From Cheilinus undulatus (Eukaryota > Chordata > Actinopteri > Labriformes > Labridae): a stretch of DNA of 64,000 nt. Below the pieces are notes generated by a model. It made no database searches. It had not been told where the DNA came from and saw only the letters and a list, made by a program, of their open reading frames with translations. The position numbers and the translations under genes are program-made. The stretch spans positions 4,228,921 to 4,292,920 of the forward strand of contig NC_054885.1 in assembly GCF_018320785.1 (NCBI RefSeq), read 5' to 3'. Numbering within the stretch: position 1 is the stretch's first letter; each line of letters begins with the position of its first letter. Positions 1 through 12,300 of the stretch are shown here, one piece after another.

Positions 1-360
1 CGACTCCAAGGGTCCTCCCCCTCCTCCCCTCTCTCCTCCTCCCCCCTCCTTCTCCCGCTGATCACCTCCTTCCTGTTTCCATCTACGTTTGGAGACCCTC
101 TCCGGGTCTTTTCTTCCTCTGCTCTCCGTGTCTCTCTCCACTCTGTCACACCATCCCCGGGCCCCTCCCATCACTACTTCTAAACATCCAGCCCCCTCCT
201 CCTCTCTACTCTCTCTATCTGTGCGTAAAAGTGTCCCCTCTGTGGATCTGCACTCACATCAGCTGGATGGAGACGACCGGGGACGCACGTGGCTCACAGT
301 GGAGTGTTTCTGCGGCTGGTGGGGTTGTGTGTTTGTGAGTTTATGAAATGAGGAGGCGTG
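1..360 (+). promoter_or_regulatory. Upstream region of tgfbr3l
   Basis: A strongly pyrimidine-rich stretch (C/T runs in the first 60 bases and again at 110-240) lies just before the probable noncoding first exon of tgfbr3l. No TATA box or convincing coding sequence is visible. The 85-codon open frame at 89-346 has low complexity and no family resemblance. The promoter role is inferred from position only. Confidence 0.3.
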
Positions 361-424
361 GGTTGGAGCTCAGAGGAGTCTGAGGCAGCAGCTGGATCAG
401 CAGAGAGTCAGCGCTGCACCGCAG
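361..424 (+). other. tgfbr3l: Probable noncoding first exon of tgfbr3l
   Basis: The segment ends in a good 5' splice site (GCAG|GTGAGT at 424/425) and lies upstream, on the same strand, of the exon carrying the signal peptide (exon start 3274, ATG 3324). Its 5' edge is not defined by sequence. It would place about 2.85 kb of repeat-rich first intron before the coding exon. Confidence 0.4.
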
Positions 425-1085
425 GTGAGTCCCATCTCTGTCCTTATGATCTCTTTAAGAAATGTTTACTTTATCCTCAAATCAACTCTGGACTATAAAA
501 ATGTCAAATAAGCCATCCTGACCGCTAAACAGCTCTGAAAATAAGCATGAATTTACTTTAAACTTTAAAAACTTTGATTGCTGGATGGTTCATTATATTT
601 TTGTAAATCAAATTATAAATTATACTGTCATTATGATTTATCATGTGTTACATTTTATATAAATAAGCCTAAAAAAATATACATTTTCATATTTAGATCA
701 TTTGTTTCCTAACATTAAAAATATTATTGTTTATTTCCTTTAATATAATTTTGATACATGTTCTTAGATGCATGCATAATGAGTATTCTAAGTTATTCTC
801 AGTGGGCATTATTTGTTAATTTTCATGTTATCGCAGTCTGAAATAAATATTTATATTTCAAAATCACATCAATTCCATGATTTTTTGTGCGCTGTAGTGA
901 CGCTACCATAGCAGGGCAGTAAAATAGTGTTTTTAAACAGTATTCAGACCCCCAGTCATGTTTTTTAATTTTGTTATGTTGTAGCATGTAAAAATATTGT
1001 GACAGTTTGCAGCAACACAGTCCATGGAGCTCAGGTTCCTCCACTTGGAGTATCACAGAGTTCCTCCAATAATCACTCAACAGTC

Positions 1086-1185
1086 ACTGAGTTACTTTAC
1101 AATATGCTCCAAATTATTACGCAAATGATATTTTCATTTCTGGTGATGCAAATGATAGTCAGTATAATTTTCAAGTCACCATCCA
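1086..1185. mobile_element. Solo end fragment of a Tc1/mariner-type transposon
   Basis: This stretch matches the terminal 90 bases of the element at 53,012-54,428 (shared CCAAATTATTA.GCAAATGATATTTT and a second GCAAAT block 40 bases later). No transposase remains. It lies in intron 1 of tgfbr3l. Confidence 0.55.
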
Positions 1186-1369
1186 TTAGAGCAGTGTTTC
1201 TCAACCCTGCTCAACCAAAGAGCCAAACTGTTGCAAAATACCTTTGCAAGAGCCACAGTCTAAGTGTTGAAATAACAAAAAAAAAAAAAAAAAAATGGGT
1301 AAAAAGGCAATAAAAAAGATAAACATGTCAAAACTGGTCAAAAAGCAGCAAAAAGGTGGAAAAAATGGA

Positions 1370-2855
1370 GAAAAAAGTGGCAAAAAAGAGTAAAAGGTAA
1401 CACAAAAGGAGTTACAGGTGGCAAAAAGGTCCAAAAGTGGCAAAAACTTATGGACAAGTGACTAAAATGCAACAAAAAAATTAGCAAAAATTTGAAGAAA
1501 AGTGGCAAGAAAGGGTGAGAGGTAACCAAAAATATGAGTTACAGGTGTCAAAAATGGTCAGAAAGTGGCAGAAATGTAGGGAAAAGTGAATAAAATGTGC
1601 AAAAAGCAGCAATAACTTGTGAAAGTGAAAGTGACTGGAATGGGCAGAAAGCAAAAATATGTGGCAAAAGATGGGGAGAAATGTGGCAAAAAGGGTTAAA
1701 GGTAATAGAAAAATAGTTACAGGTTGCAAAAATGGCCAAAAACTGGCAAAAATGTAGTGAAAAGTAACTAAAATGGGTAAAAAGCAGCAAAAATGTGGCA
1801 AAAGATGGGGAAGAAAGTGGCAAAAAGGATTAAAAGAAATAATAAAAATAGATACAGGTTGCAAAAATGGGCAAAAATTGGCTAAAACTTAGTGAAAAGA
1901 GAGAAAAATGGGCAAAAAGCAGCAAAAACCTAGTTCAAAGTGTCTAATATGGGCAGAAAGCAGCAAAATTTAGCAAAATGGGGAAAAAGTGGCAAAAAGG
2001 GTTAAAGGTAAAAAAAAAATTCAAGGGTGAGAAAAAAGGTAAAAAATGGCAAAGACGTAGTGAAAAATGACTAAAATGGGTAAAAAGCAGCAAAAATTTG
2101 GAAAAAAATGGGGAGAAAAGTTGCAAAAAAGGGTAAAAGGTAACACAAAAGGAGTTGCAGGTGGCAAAAAGGTCCAAAAGTGGCAAAAACTTATGGACAA
2201 GTGACTAAAATGCAACAAAAAAATTAGCAAAAATTTGAAGAAAAGTGGCAAGAAAGGGTGAGAGGTAACCAAAAATATGAGTTACAGGTGTCAAAAATGG
2301 TCAAAAAGTGGCAGAAATGTAGGGAAAAGTGAATAAAATGGGCAAAAAGCAGCAATAACTTGTGAAAGTGAAAGTGACTGGAATGGGCAGAAAGCAAAAA
2401 TATGTGGCAAGAGATGGGGAGAAATGTGGCAAAAAGGGTTAAAGGTAATAGAAAAATAGTTACAGGTTGCAAAAATGGCCAAAAACTGGCAAAAATGTAG
2501 TGAAAAGTAACTAAAATGGGTAAAAAGCAGCAAAAATGTGGCAAAAGATGGGGAGGAAAGTGGCAAAAAGGATTAAAAGAAATAATAAAAATAGATACAG
2601 GTTGCAAAAATGGCCAAAAATTGGCTAAAACTTAGTGAAAAGAGAGAAAAATGGGCAAAAAGCAGCGAAAAACCTAGTTCAAAGTGTCTAATATGGGAAG
2701 AAAGCAGCAAAATTTAGCAAAAAATGGGGGAAAAGTGGCAAAAAGGGTTAAAGGTAAAAAAAGAATTCAAGGGTGAGAAAAAAGGTCAAAAATGGCAAAG
2801 ACGTAGTGAAAAATGACTAAAATGGGTAAAAAGCAGCAAAAATTTGGAAAAAAAT
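1370..2855 (+). repeat. Recent 743-bp tandem duplication inside the GGCAAAAA repeat
   Basis: Two nearly identical copies (about 1370-2112 and 2113-2855) are offset by exactly 743 bases. For example CTTATGGACAAGTGAC occurs at 1447 and 2190, and GGTAACCAAAAATATGAG also appears in both copies. The few differences are single-base changes. Confidence 0.85.
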
Positions 2856-2939
2856 TGGGAGAAAAGTGGCAAAAAAGGGTTTTAAGGTGACATAAAATAA
2901 ATTATGGGTTGCAAAAATTTTCAAAAAGTGGCAAAAGCT

Positions 2940-3110
2940 GGGCACGCTGGTAGTCGAGTGGTTAAGGCGTGCACCATGTACGCGGGCAGCCCGGGTTCCA
3001 ATCCGGTCTGAGGCCCTTTGCTGCATGTCTCTTCCCCACTCTCGTCCCTGATTCTGAGTCTAGCCACTGTCCTCCTCTATCCATTAAATGCACCAAAAAC
3101 AAACAAACAA
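2940..3110 (+). mobile_element. tRNA-derived SINE with 17-bp target-site duplication
   Basis: The 5' part is tRNA-like, with an A-box region (TAGTCGAGTGGTTAAGG) and a B box (GGTTCCAATCC at 2994-3004). A non-tRNA body (CTGCATGTCTCTTCCCC...CCACTGTCCTCCTC) and an A-rich CAAA tail follow. The 17-base flank AAAAAGTGGCAAAAGCT is identical at 2923-2939 and 3111-3127, proving insertion by reverse transcription into the older array. It is not a functional tRNA gene. Two more copies occur in the window. Confidence 0.9.
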
Positions 3111-3323
3111 AAAAAGTGGCAAAAGCTCAGTGAAAAGGGACTAAAATGGGCAAGAAAACAGCAAAAAATATAGCAAAAAATGGGGAGAAAGCAAATATAC
3201 AGACAAAAATAAAGGTTGATAATTAAGACTGAAAGTTAAAGCCTGGTTTACATAGCTGATTTTTCTTCATCAGGATGCTGTAAGAGGAGTCTTCACTTTC
3301 AGTCCCACAGTGAAACCTTCATC

Positions 3324-6300
3324 ATGTATTCTCTGTTCCCTGTTGGGTGGACCATTTTCTTTCTCTTTCCATTGTTTACAGGTGAGAACCTCCATAAGAC
3401 ACATCTTTCTTCAGATAGACTTCACTGTGTAGCATGAAGACATTTAACAGGCTAATATATTGATGACAATAATAATATTTTCCTTCTTAGGGGACGGACG
3501 TGTCAGAAAAGAGTTACAAAAGTCTAAGTGTCCTGTTATCTAAAGCAACATTCAGCATGGTTTAACCAGGTCTGACTTTGGCAGCTTTCCTCAGATCAGA
3601 AATGATGTTTCATTTAAAGTATCAGTAGTGGTATTTCCTCTGCTTGAGCTGTTAAGTTTAAAGTCTTTAAGAGTCAGACAGAAAGTGAAAAAATGTTTCA
3701 GAGTATCCTCTGGGAAAATGTCCAGCCCCCTGGAGCAGGGATTTCATGTCCAGCATGCATGGTTCAGACACTTTAGGGAGAAAAAAAAGTTATGCAGTGA
3801 AAAAGGGCAACGAAGAAACAATACTAGAGTTGTTAGAAAACAACACAGTCATAGTCTGGACCACTGAGAACCACTGGTCACAACTTGGAGAAGGAATTTA
3901 TCACAGTCTAGCATCCTCTCTTCCTCCTCAGGCCACAGTGAGGGTCTGCACTGCTCTGTGGAGGGTCAAGCAGGGGTCCGTCACCCTGTTCAGGGTCTGC
4001 TGGAGAGGTTTGAGGCCGGTCCGGGCTGTGCTGCGAGAGAGCGAGGAGACAAGGAGACTCATGTGATCGCAGTGGGGAGAGCAAGCAACAGCCCTGAAAA
4101 CAAGGTAAAAAAAAATATGTGGTCCAAAAATAGAAATCTTGTGAGATTTAAGAACAAAAGCCCTTTTACACAAACATAGAACTTCTGGAAACTTCCTAAA
4201 ATTTTCAGACAGCTTCAGGGGTGGACACAAATGTTTCACTCCCACCTTATCTGGACCCTTTCCTTTCAGCCCCATAGTAAAGTTTCTGCAGGGAGTAAAA
4301 GTGAGCTGATGGTGAGCAGGAAATCAGGGGGCAATGATGTTTAGGTCACATGACTGCTGAACAGCTAGTGTGATCAACATGAACCTGAGAAGCTGCTTGG
4401 GACTCATTTCTGATTAGCAGCATGTTCCAACAACATATTCTACCATTACAATATAGCATGACAAAACATTACATAACATAATGACAACATAACAACAAAA
4501 TATGACATAACAACATAACGTAACATTACATACAATAACATAGCATAGCATAATATAGCATGACAAAACATCACATAACATAATGACATAACATAACAAT
4601 ACACCATATCATACATTACATAACATATTATAACATAACTTAATGTAATGTAACATTACATGACATGACATAATACAGTATGACCAATCATTACATAACA
4701 TAACCAAGCATAACAAGACAGAACATAACATTACATAACATGACATACCCTTACATAACATAAAACATACCATACAAAACATAGCTTAACATTACATAAC
4801 ATAACATTACATTGCATAACAAAATAAAATGACATGCCATTACTGAACACAACATACCATACATAACATAACATAGCATAACATGACATAACATAACATA
4901 ACATAACATAACATAACATAACACAACACAACACAATAAAGCATAGCATAGCATAACACAACACAACACAACATAACACAGAATACCATTACATACCATA
5001 ATATAACTTCACTTAACTATACATAGCATAACATAATGTAACATAACACAACACAACACAACATAACATAACATAACATAACATAACATAACACAGAGTA
5101 CCATTTTATACCATAATATAACTTCACTTAACTATATATAACATAACGTGACATGATGTGACATGATGTGACATGATGTGACATGACGTTGTGAAATGTA
5201 ACATAACATAACATACCATACCATGCCATCGTGTAACGTAACGTAACATTACCTAACTTGAATTAACTTGCAGTGATGTGACATGACGTAATGTAATGTA
5301 ACGCAATGTGACATCACATAAAAACATAACATAAGGAAAAGGATGTAAAGTAATATAACCATTTAATACCATACCAACATAACATAACAGGACATGGCAT
5401 GACATAACATAGAATTCCATAACATAACATTATATTACTACACTTAACTATACATAACTATACATAACATAATGTTACATGTGGTAGCATAATGGGACAT
5501 GATGTGACATGGCATGACGTGACGTGATGCGACATGACGTTATGTAACAAAACGTAACATAATACAACATACTTTACCATGACATCATGTGACGTAACGT
5601 AATGTGAATTAAGGTGCAGTGATGTGACGTGACGTGATATAATGTAACATAACGTAACGTGATATCATATAAAAACATAAGGTAACGGATGTAAGGTAAC
5701 ATAACTATTTCATACCATAAAACAACATAACGTAACATAACAATGTGATGTAACGTAATGTGTGGTAATGTAATGTGGTGTGATGCAACGTGACATTACT
5801 GACATGACCTAACATGATATACTCTAAAATATTATAATGTAATGTAATTTAACGTTCAACATAACATAACTTCAGGTAATGTAATGTAACATTTCACACC
5901 ATTACATAACACAACAACACCTAGCATAACAGCAATTATTATTATTAGCTATTATAATTAGCTGCTCATCCCCAGAATATCAGTTAGGTTTTTGATTGGA
6001 AACATTAGAAATCAGCTGACTCTGCTTCATGATTTCCAGATTTTTCCATTAAAGAACCATTTTAAGATCATCACACATGCTGCCCCTGTCCTCTGTCTGC
6101 AGGTGACAGTGTTTCTGAAGCCCCTATCTCTGACTCCCTCCTCTCTAAGAGTCATCCACCTGCTGCTCAGCTCCAAACTCCCTCTCACCTGGTATCTAGA
6201 GGCCGAGAGACTCCCCCCAAACCTCACTGTTCTGGTTCAGGTCAGTCTGAGTGAGCAGGAAAGTGTTTTCCATAAAGTTCTGTGATTTTCTGTTCCCTAG

Positions 6301-9300
6301 AAAAACCCTTTAGTGTCTTTCCCTCTGTGTCAGGTTTCCTCAAACTCCAGCGTTCAGTCCCGCTCCCTCCACATGCACATCCATGAGGTTCATTCTCTGC
6401 CTTTTGGTCCTCGAGCGCTGCACCGCTGGGCTCTTAAACACCATGGCAACCTGTCCTCTCTGCTACACACCACACACGGGAACCGAGTCTACATCAAACT
6501 GGGAGAAGGTGAGCCCCAGAGACCATCAGAACCATTGCTAATGAAGAAATGAGGCTGTAAACATTGTCATTTCTGCACCAACTTGGATTAGTTGCCAATT
6601 GCACTTTCCCTCTCAAACACTCACCTTACTTTGTCTTTATTCTATAGATCCAAATCTTCCAGCTGTTTGCCAGCTGCAGCCCATGTTCCTCTCTCACAAC
6701 TACATGACCTCTGACTTGCAGCCACAGGAAGTCCAGGGTTGCTCCGACATGCCAGCAGGAGGGATCAGTCCTGAAGTCCACGTGATCAAACTCCATTCAG
6801 CCGGCTCAGGACTCTGTGGGTGAGAACATGACTCCTCTAGTCCTGCAGACAGCTCATATGGCCGTGGGGATTTGATATTTTCTCATCTGTCTTCTTCTTC
6901 AGGTCTCTGCAGGTGGAGGTGGTTGTCTCTCTGGTGCCCCCGGTGGCCAACACAAATACCCAGAGTGTTGTGTTGATTCTCAGCAGCTCAGTGCCAGTTA
7001 ACTGGGCCATCGTGTCTCATGGTGTCCGGGCTCATGTCATTGTTCGAGTAAGGAGGTTTCTTCTTTTGGGTTTAACCCCGTGTGTTGAGGCTATGGCCTC
7101 TGGTAACGGGTGCCTGCTCTGCCAACTGAGTTACACAGGCACCGTCTCTTGCTACTATTAACCAAGTCTGATCACTTTTTAGCCACTTTTCACACGGTTT
7201 TAATACTATTTGCCACTTTTATCCCATTATTCACACTTTTTGCCCATTTTTGCATCTTTTTTTTTGGCCACATTTTATCAGTTTTTTCCAACTTGTTCCC
7301 ATTATGGCTAACGTATTTTTCCACTTTTTAACTTTTTTTTTTGCCCTTGTTTTCCTATTTTTGGCACTTTAATCAATGTATTGCAGTTTTTGAAAATATT
7401 CTGCCACATTTTACTCATTTTTGCCACTATTTGCGACTTTTATGCCACTTTTGGCCCAATTTTGCCACTTCTTGATGCTACATTTAACCATTTTTTGCCA
7501 CTTTTAACCCGTTTTCCCTAATCCTTGCCCTTGTTTTCCCATTTATGGCATATTTAACCCATTTTTGCCCGTTTTTCGACATTTTCAACCAATTTTGACA
7601 CTTTTTTTTGCCACAACTAACCATTTTTCCACTTTTTGCCATTGTTATCCCATGTTTGCCATATTTTACCCGTTTTTGACCCTTTTTAACACTTTTTTGG
7701 GCCACTTTTTGTTCAGTTTTGCCCCTTTTTTGCCACTCTTAACCATTTCTACTAATTTTTGCACTTGTTTTCCCATTTTTAACACTGAACCCCATGTTTG
7801 CATTTTTGTTAATATTAATATATAAACTATTGTCACTTTCTTTTTTGCCATTTTTAACCAATTTTTTCCACTTTGTACCATTTTTTTCCCATTAGCTCAT
7901 TTAGTGCCAGCCCTATACATATATACATGTCAATGGCACTCAATGAGTTAATGACAGTTTTTGCCCTTGTTTTCAACTTTTGCCACAATTCAGCAATTTT
8001 TGCCCCCTCTTGTCATTTTTTGCCATTTTGGTACCCTTCTGCTACCTCTTTTTTCTATGTTTAACCAATTTAAGCTGCTTTTTGCCATTCTTGCCACATT
8101 TCTTTTACCTTTTTGCCCCACTTTGCCACTTTTAACCACTGTTCAGCCACTTTGCCTTTGTTGTTTACTTTTTACCACTTTTTTTTCATTTTTTGCCTCT
8201 GTTCCCTTATTATTCAGCAATTATCACAACTGTTTTTTCTATTAATGTTGTCTCACTTTCTTCTGCTTTATTTTTTGGCATCCTGATGTCTTACATCACC
8301 TTCTAAATGATTTAGTTCAGGCTCAAGTTAAAACTAAAATACAGTTACCACAGCAATGAACAGAGGTTTTTCTAGTGTCTCTTCCATGGTTCCAGCAAGT
8401 TAAAAGTCTTCTGGATTCAGCTTCAGGTTGAGAGCAGGGCTCGTATCATTCTTCTGAGGTGAGAGAAGAGTTGTGTGTCCTTTTTCAGATAGCGGTGGGT
8501 TTTTTGAAGCACTTCTGTCCTCCTGAATGACGTTGAAGGAAAGGAGAGGGACCCAACTGCAGTCAAGATGGCCAACATGGGCGTCGCTATACATCCAATC
8601 CATGCCGGAAGTTCCAAGCTGAAGGTTCTTCTTCGTGTTGGACTCAGCTGCCAGTGTTTGTCAGTCTTTTTCCCACCTAAGCCTAACGCTTGGTGCTGGA
8701 TCTCAAATATATCACCTTTCCCGCTGCCTTACCCTGAACCTAACCACTCGGGTTTTAATGCCTAAGCCTAACCTTAGACATATGGACTTCCAGTTGAGAC
8801 TTCCGGTATGGATTGGATGTATGTCGGCCATCTTGCCTGCATCAAGGTACGAAAAACTCTTTGTGCCTCACCAGCCGAAGGCACTAAAACTTCAGCTGAA
8901 GCTGGAACATAAGTCATGGTAGAAGGCAGCTGTGGTTGCAAAGCATGCTGGGAAGATGAGTCTTTCAGGCTTCCTTGTTCATTGTTTGGAAAGCAGGCCT
9001 CTGCAATGTTTGCTAGGCCCAGTCTTTGTTTCAAGAAAGCTGCCACATGGCCGAGGCCCAACAGGAGTATTCATTTAGCTGGTATCTTGTGAGTAACATG
9101 CCACTTTTGCCGTCCAGGTGAGGGTGAGGCCAGATGGATCAGACTGTGTGACATCAGATGCTAAAGGTCAGGGGTCATCAACTCCATTTGCACAAGGGTC
9201 ACATTTTTCTTGACAGACGCTGTGGGGGCCAGACTTGAAATTAACTACAATAAAATCAGCATTTTGGTCTGATTAACATATTCTTGTAAAATTTTATGTC

Positions 9301-12300
9301 CTTTAACATAACTTTAAGCCTTTTAAGATTAGCCCTTGTCACCCATACTGCAACCAACCTTCAGGAGTGATTGAAATATTTAAGCTACGTATTTTTGGAC
9401 CCCTCATGACGTCCGTCACTGAGTTTGATACTGATATGATGTGAAATATTTGGCCAAAAACACATGGAAGAAACAGATCTTCAGCATAAATTCTCAGTGT
9501 ACAAATACTAAAGGCCCATTTCTAAGTTAAGTGAAATCTGTAAGATGGTCTTCCATGTCATTATAGCACAGGTTTAATGAAGAATGAAGAGTAAACCCAC
9601 TTCTTCAGATAACTCTGGGTATACACAGAATATGTATATCATATCTAAAGTGTTTGTTATTGTCTAAGATGCCATCTTTGTCTTTCCTGCAGTCCTCCAA
9701 CAGCATCTCTCCGCCTTACCCCCCTGACCCTGACCTGACCCTGACCAGCACATTTGACCCTGACCTGTCCAGCATACCTGACCTCCTCCTGTGGGCCAAT
9801 GAGTACGGCTACCCCAGGGTGACATCATACACCGAGGCTGACCTGGCCAATCGCTTTGTGGTCCAGCTGGCGGGGGGCGGGACAGGTCAGCACCCCTGTG
9901 TGTCTCATGTTTCCATCGCTGTGTGAGTGACCTGAAGTCTTTCGTTTCATTTGAATCCATCTTCTTTTTCATTAACTTCATTTTTCACTGGGTTATTTGT
10001 TTTATCATCTGAGAATATCTCCTTAGAGTCGTTCATGCTGAATAAAGTCAGTATTTATTGTCTCCTGATGGCCATCTCTTCATCTCCTCTCTGTTTAATG
10101 AAGTTGCGGTGCTGAATCCTGTGGCGGTGAAGCCTCCCCGGGCTGAGGAGCGCAGGCTGAGGAAATGGTTAAACGGAGGAGACGGGGCAGGAGGGAGGGA
10201 GAGTTTCACAGTGCAGTGTGAGGACGGACGCCTCGACGTGAGCGTGGACCGACAAATCCTGCAGGTCTTCATACCTCCGTGTTAGATACACTTTTATATC
10301 TTCATCACAAAACATCAACAAACAGGTGGTTTCAAGAAGATAAAAATGTTTAACAGCCACTTATGATTCTGCTTATATCTCCACCAAACATGTAAGGGTG
10401 CAGGTCAGGGTTCATCGTACCAAACTCTACTAAATCAGACTGAACCACACTGGCCTGCTTGGTTAAAATGCACCATTACTTTGGCTCTATGCTGAATTCC
10501 CTCCAGAGACCCTTAAGCGATCCAGAATGTCTTTACTTTTCAGGAACACCTTGTGGTTTTGGGCACCGTTCTTGTCTGAATCTGCTCTCAGTTTGCATAA
10601 ATCACTGGCTCTCTCTTTCAGAGCTTGTCCATCCCTGTTGCTGCTGTGACTCTCCGTGACTCGACGTGCCAGGCTCAGTCTAATGGGAGCCATTTCCTGT
10701 TGGTGTTCCCAGTCATTTCCTGTGGGACTGAGGGTCTGATCCTGCCACAGCCCAGAGGGGTGCAGTACAAAAACATGGTGAGATGCTTAAGCGTCTGCTG
10801 AAAACAAAAAGGAAAACAGAATTTCACTGCATGTTTAACTCAGTTTTTCAGGTAGATTTGACCAGATCGCTAAAATTTTTAGGTGGTGTGAGGCTTTGTC
10901 TGCTTTAAAGTTGTTGAATTAAATGAATATCACATATTAACTAAAATTTCCCTAAACAAATATTAAATGGTTAATACATGGGTTTTTTATAAAAGAGAAA
11001 TATGTGCAGGCCTATTCTCTTTGTGTTACAATTAAACTGTTAGAAAATTTAAAATAAAAATTTTAAATTCAAAATTTAAAATTTAAATTTTAAATTTTAA
11101 ATTCAAAATTTAAAATGTAAAATTTGAACATTTAACATTTAAATTTGGACATTTAAAATCTAATTTTATATTCAAAATTTGGATTTTAAAATTTAAATTT
11201 AAAATTCTAAATTTAAAATTTTAAAATTTGAACATTTAAAATCTAAATTTAAAATTTAAAATCTAAATTTAAATTTTAAAATTTGAACATTTAAATTTTT
11301 GATTTAAAATCTAATATTTAAAATCTAAATTTAAAATTTAAAATCTAAAATTTAAAAAAATCAAAATTTAGAAACCCTTTTCTTCGTAAAGAGCAAGCAA
11401 ACTGGTAACAAAAAAATAATCTTACACAAAATAGACAACACAGTACAATATTAACCCCTTAAAGCCTGTTGTGGCATATTTGATACAGACCTTTATGATA
11501 CCTTTATCTAATCAATATGATCATAAATTACAAAAAAAAAAAAAAACCTTCTGAATACAATCTGAAAATTGATTAAAAAAAATTTCCCTGAATTGGATTA
11601 TCAGTTACAAAAAACACCTAAAGTAATAAATGATATACAAAAAAATATAAATGTTAAATTTTATGGAAATTTTGATTTTTTTGGATTCCAGTAGAAAGTG
11701 AAATAAACATTTCATTTCCAAATAAATTTGAATTTTCTGGCTATAATTCGTGTTTTCTGGCTTCAAGGGGTTAAAATGTCAAATTCAATAATCTGGTCAA
11801 CATGTCTGAAAACGAGAGGGTCAGAGGTTGATGTAGTGAGTAAGCCCGGGTGAGGGGACCATGTGGGTGGGTAGTAGGGTTGGCACAAGACCCTGGTCCT
11901 GCTGTGGATGTCCCAAGGGCCCAAAAACCTTTGGCGGTCTCTGGTGGTATTACCAGGAGTGAAAAGGCCTGGACAAAAGAGATGCCGTCAAGCTTCAGTC
12001 TGGGTGCCCCCCTTCAGCCTCTGGTTGAAGCACATCAGGCTTGTGATGAATCCTTAGTGCCCTACATGCCTACAAGTTAATCACACGACTGTATGTATCT
12101 ATACATTTAACTCTGTTTTGCTAAACCAAAAGCAGTAAACTTTAGAGTAAACAAACATCCTATTTATTCAATAGTAGCAAACAGCAGAAACAGAGTCAGC
12201 CTCATTTTTAGCTCCAGACTGAAAATATCTGAATTCTAAACCAGGCTGGAGTTCATCACACGGCAGCAGAAACACGAACACGAGGTGCTTATTGGTAGAT

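Larger units (their letters stand above)
1192..3240 (+). repeat. Interspersed repeat with internal GGCAAAAA minisatellite
   Basis: The block begins with a hAT-like end (CAGTGTTTCTCAACC...CAAAGAGCCAAACTG), also seen at 40,961 and, diverged, at 33,677. It continues as about 1.9 kb of degenerate AAAATGGGCAAAAAGTGGC units. Minus-strand open frames here (for example 1481-1864) encode only Phe/Leu/His/Cys-rich low complexity and are not genes. It sits in intron 1 of tgfbr3l. Confidence 0.75.

Noticed and set aside
1481-2607. Duplicate 127-codon minus-strand frames rich in Phe, Leu, His and Cys
   Set aside because: They derive from the GGCAAAAA repeat. Their duplication is explained by the 743-bp tandem duplication.
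2940-3010. A tRNA gene (A box and B box visible)
   Set aside because: The sequence has no acceptor-stem pairing, continues into a SINE body with an A-rich tail and is flanked by a 17-bp target duplication.
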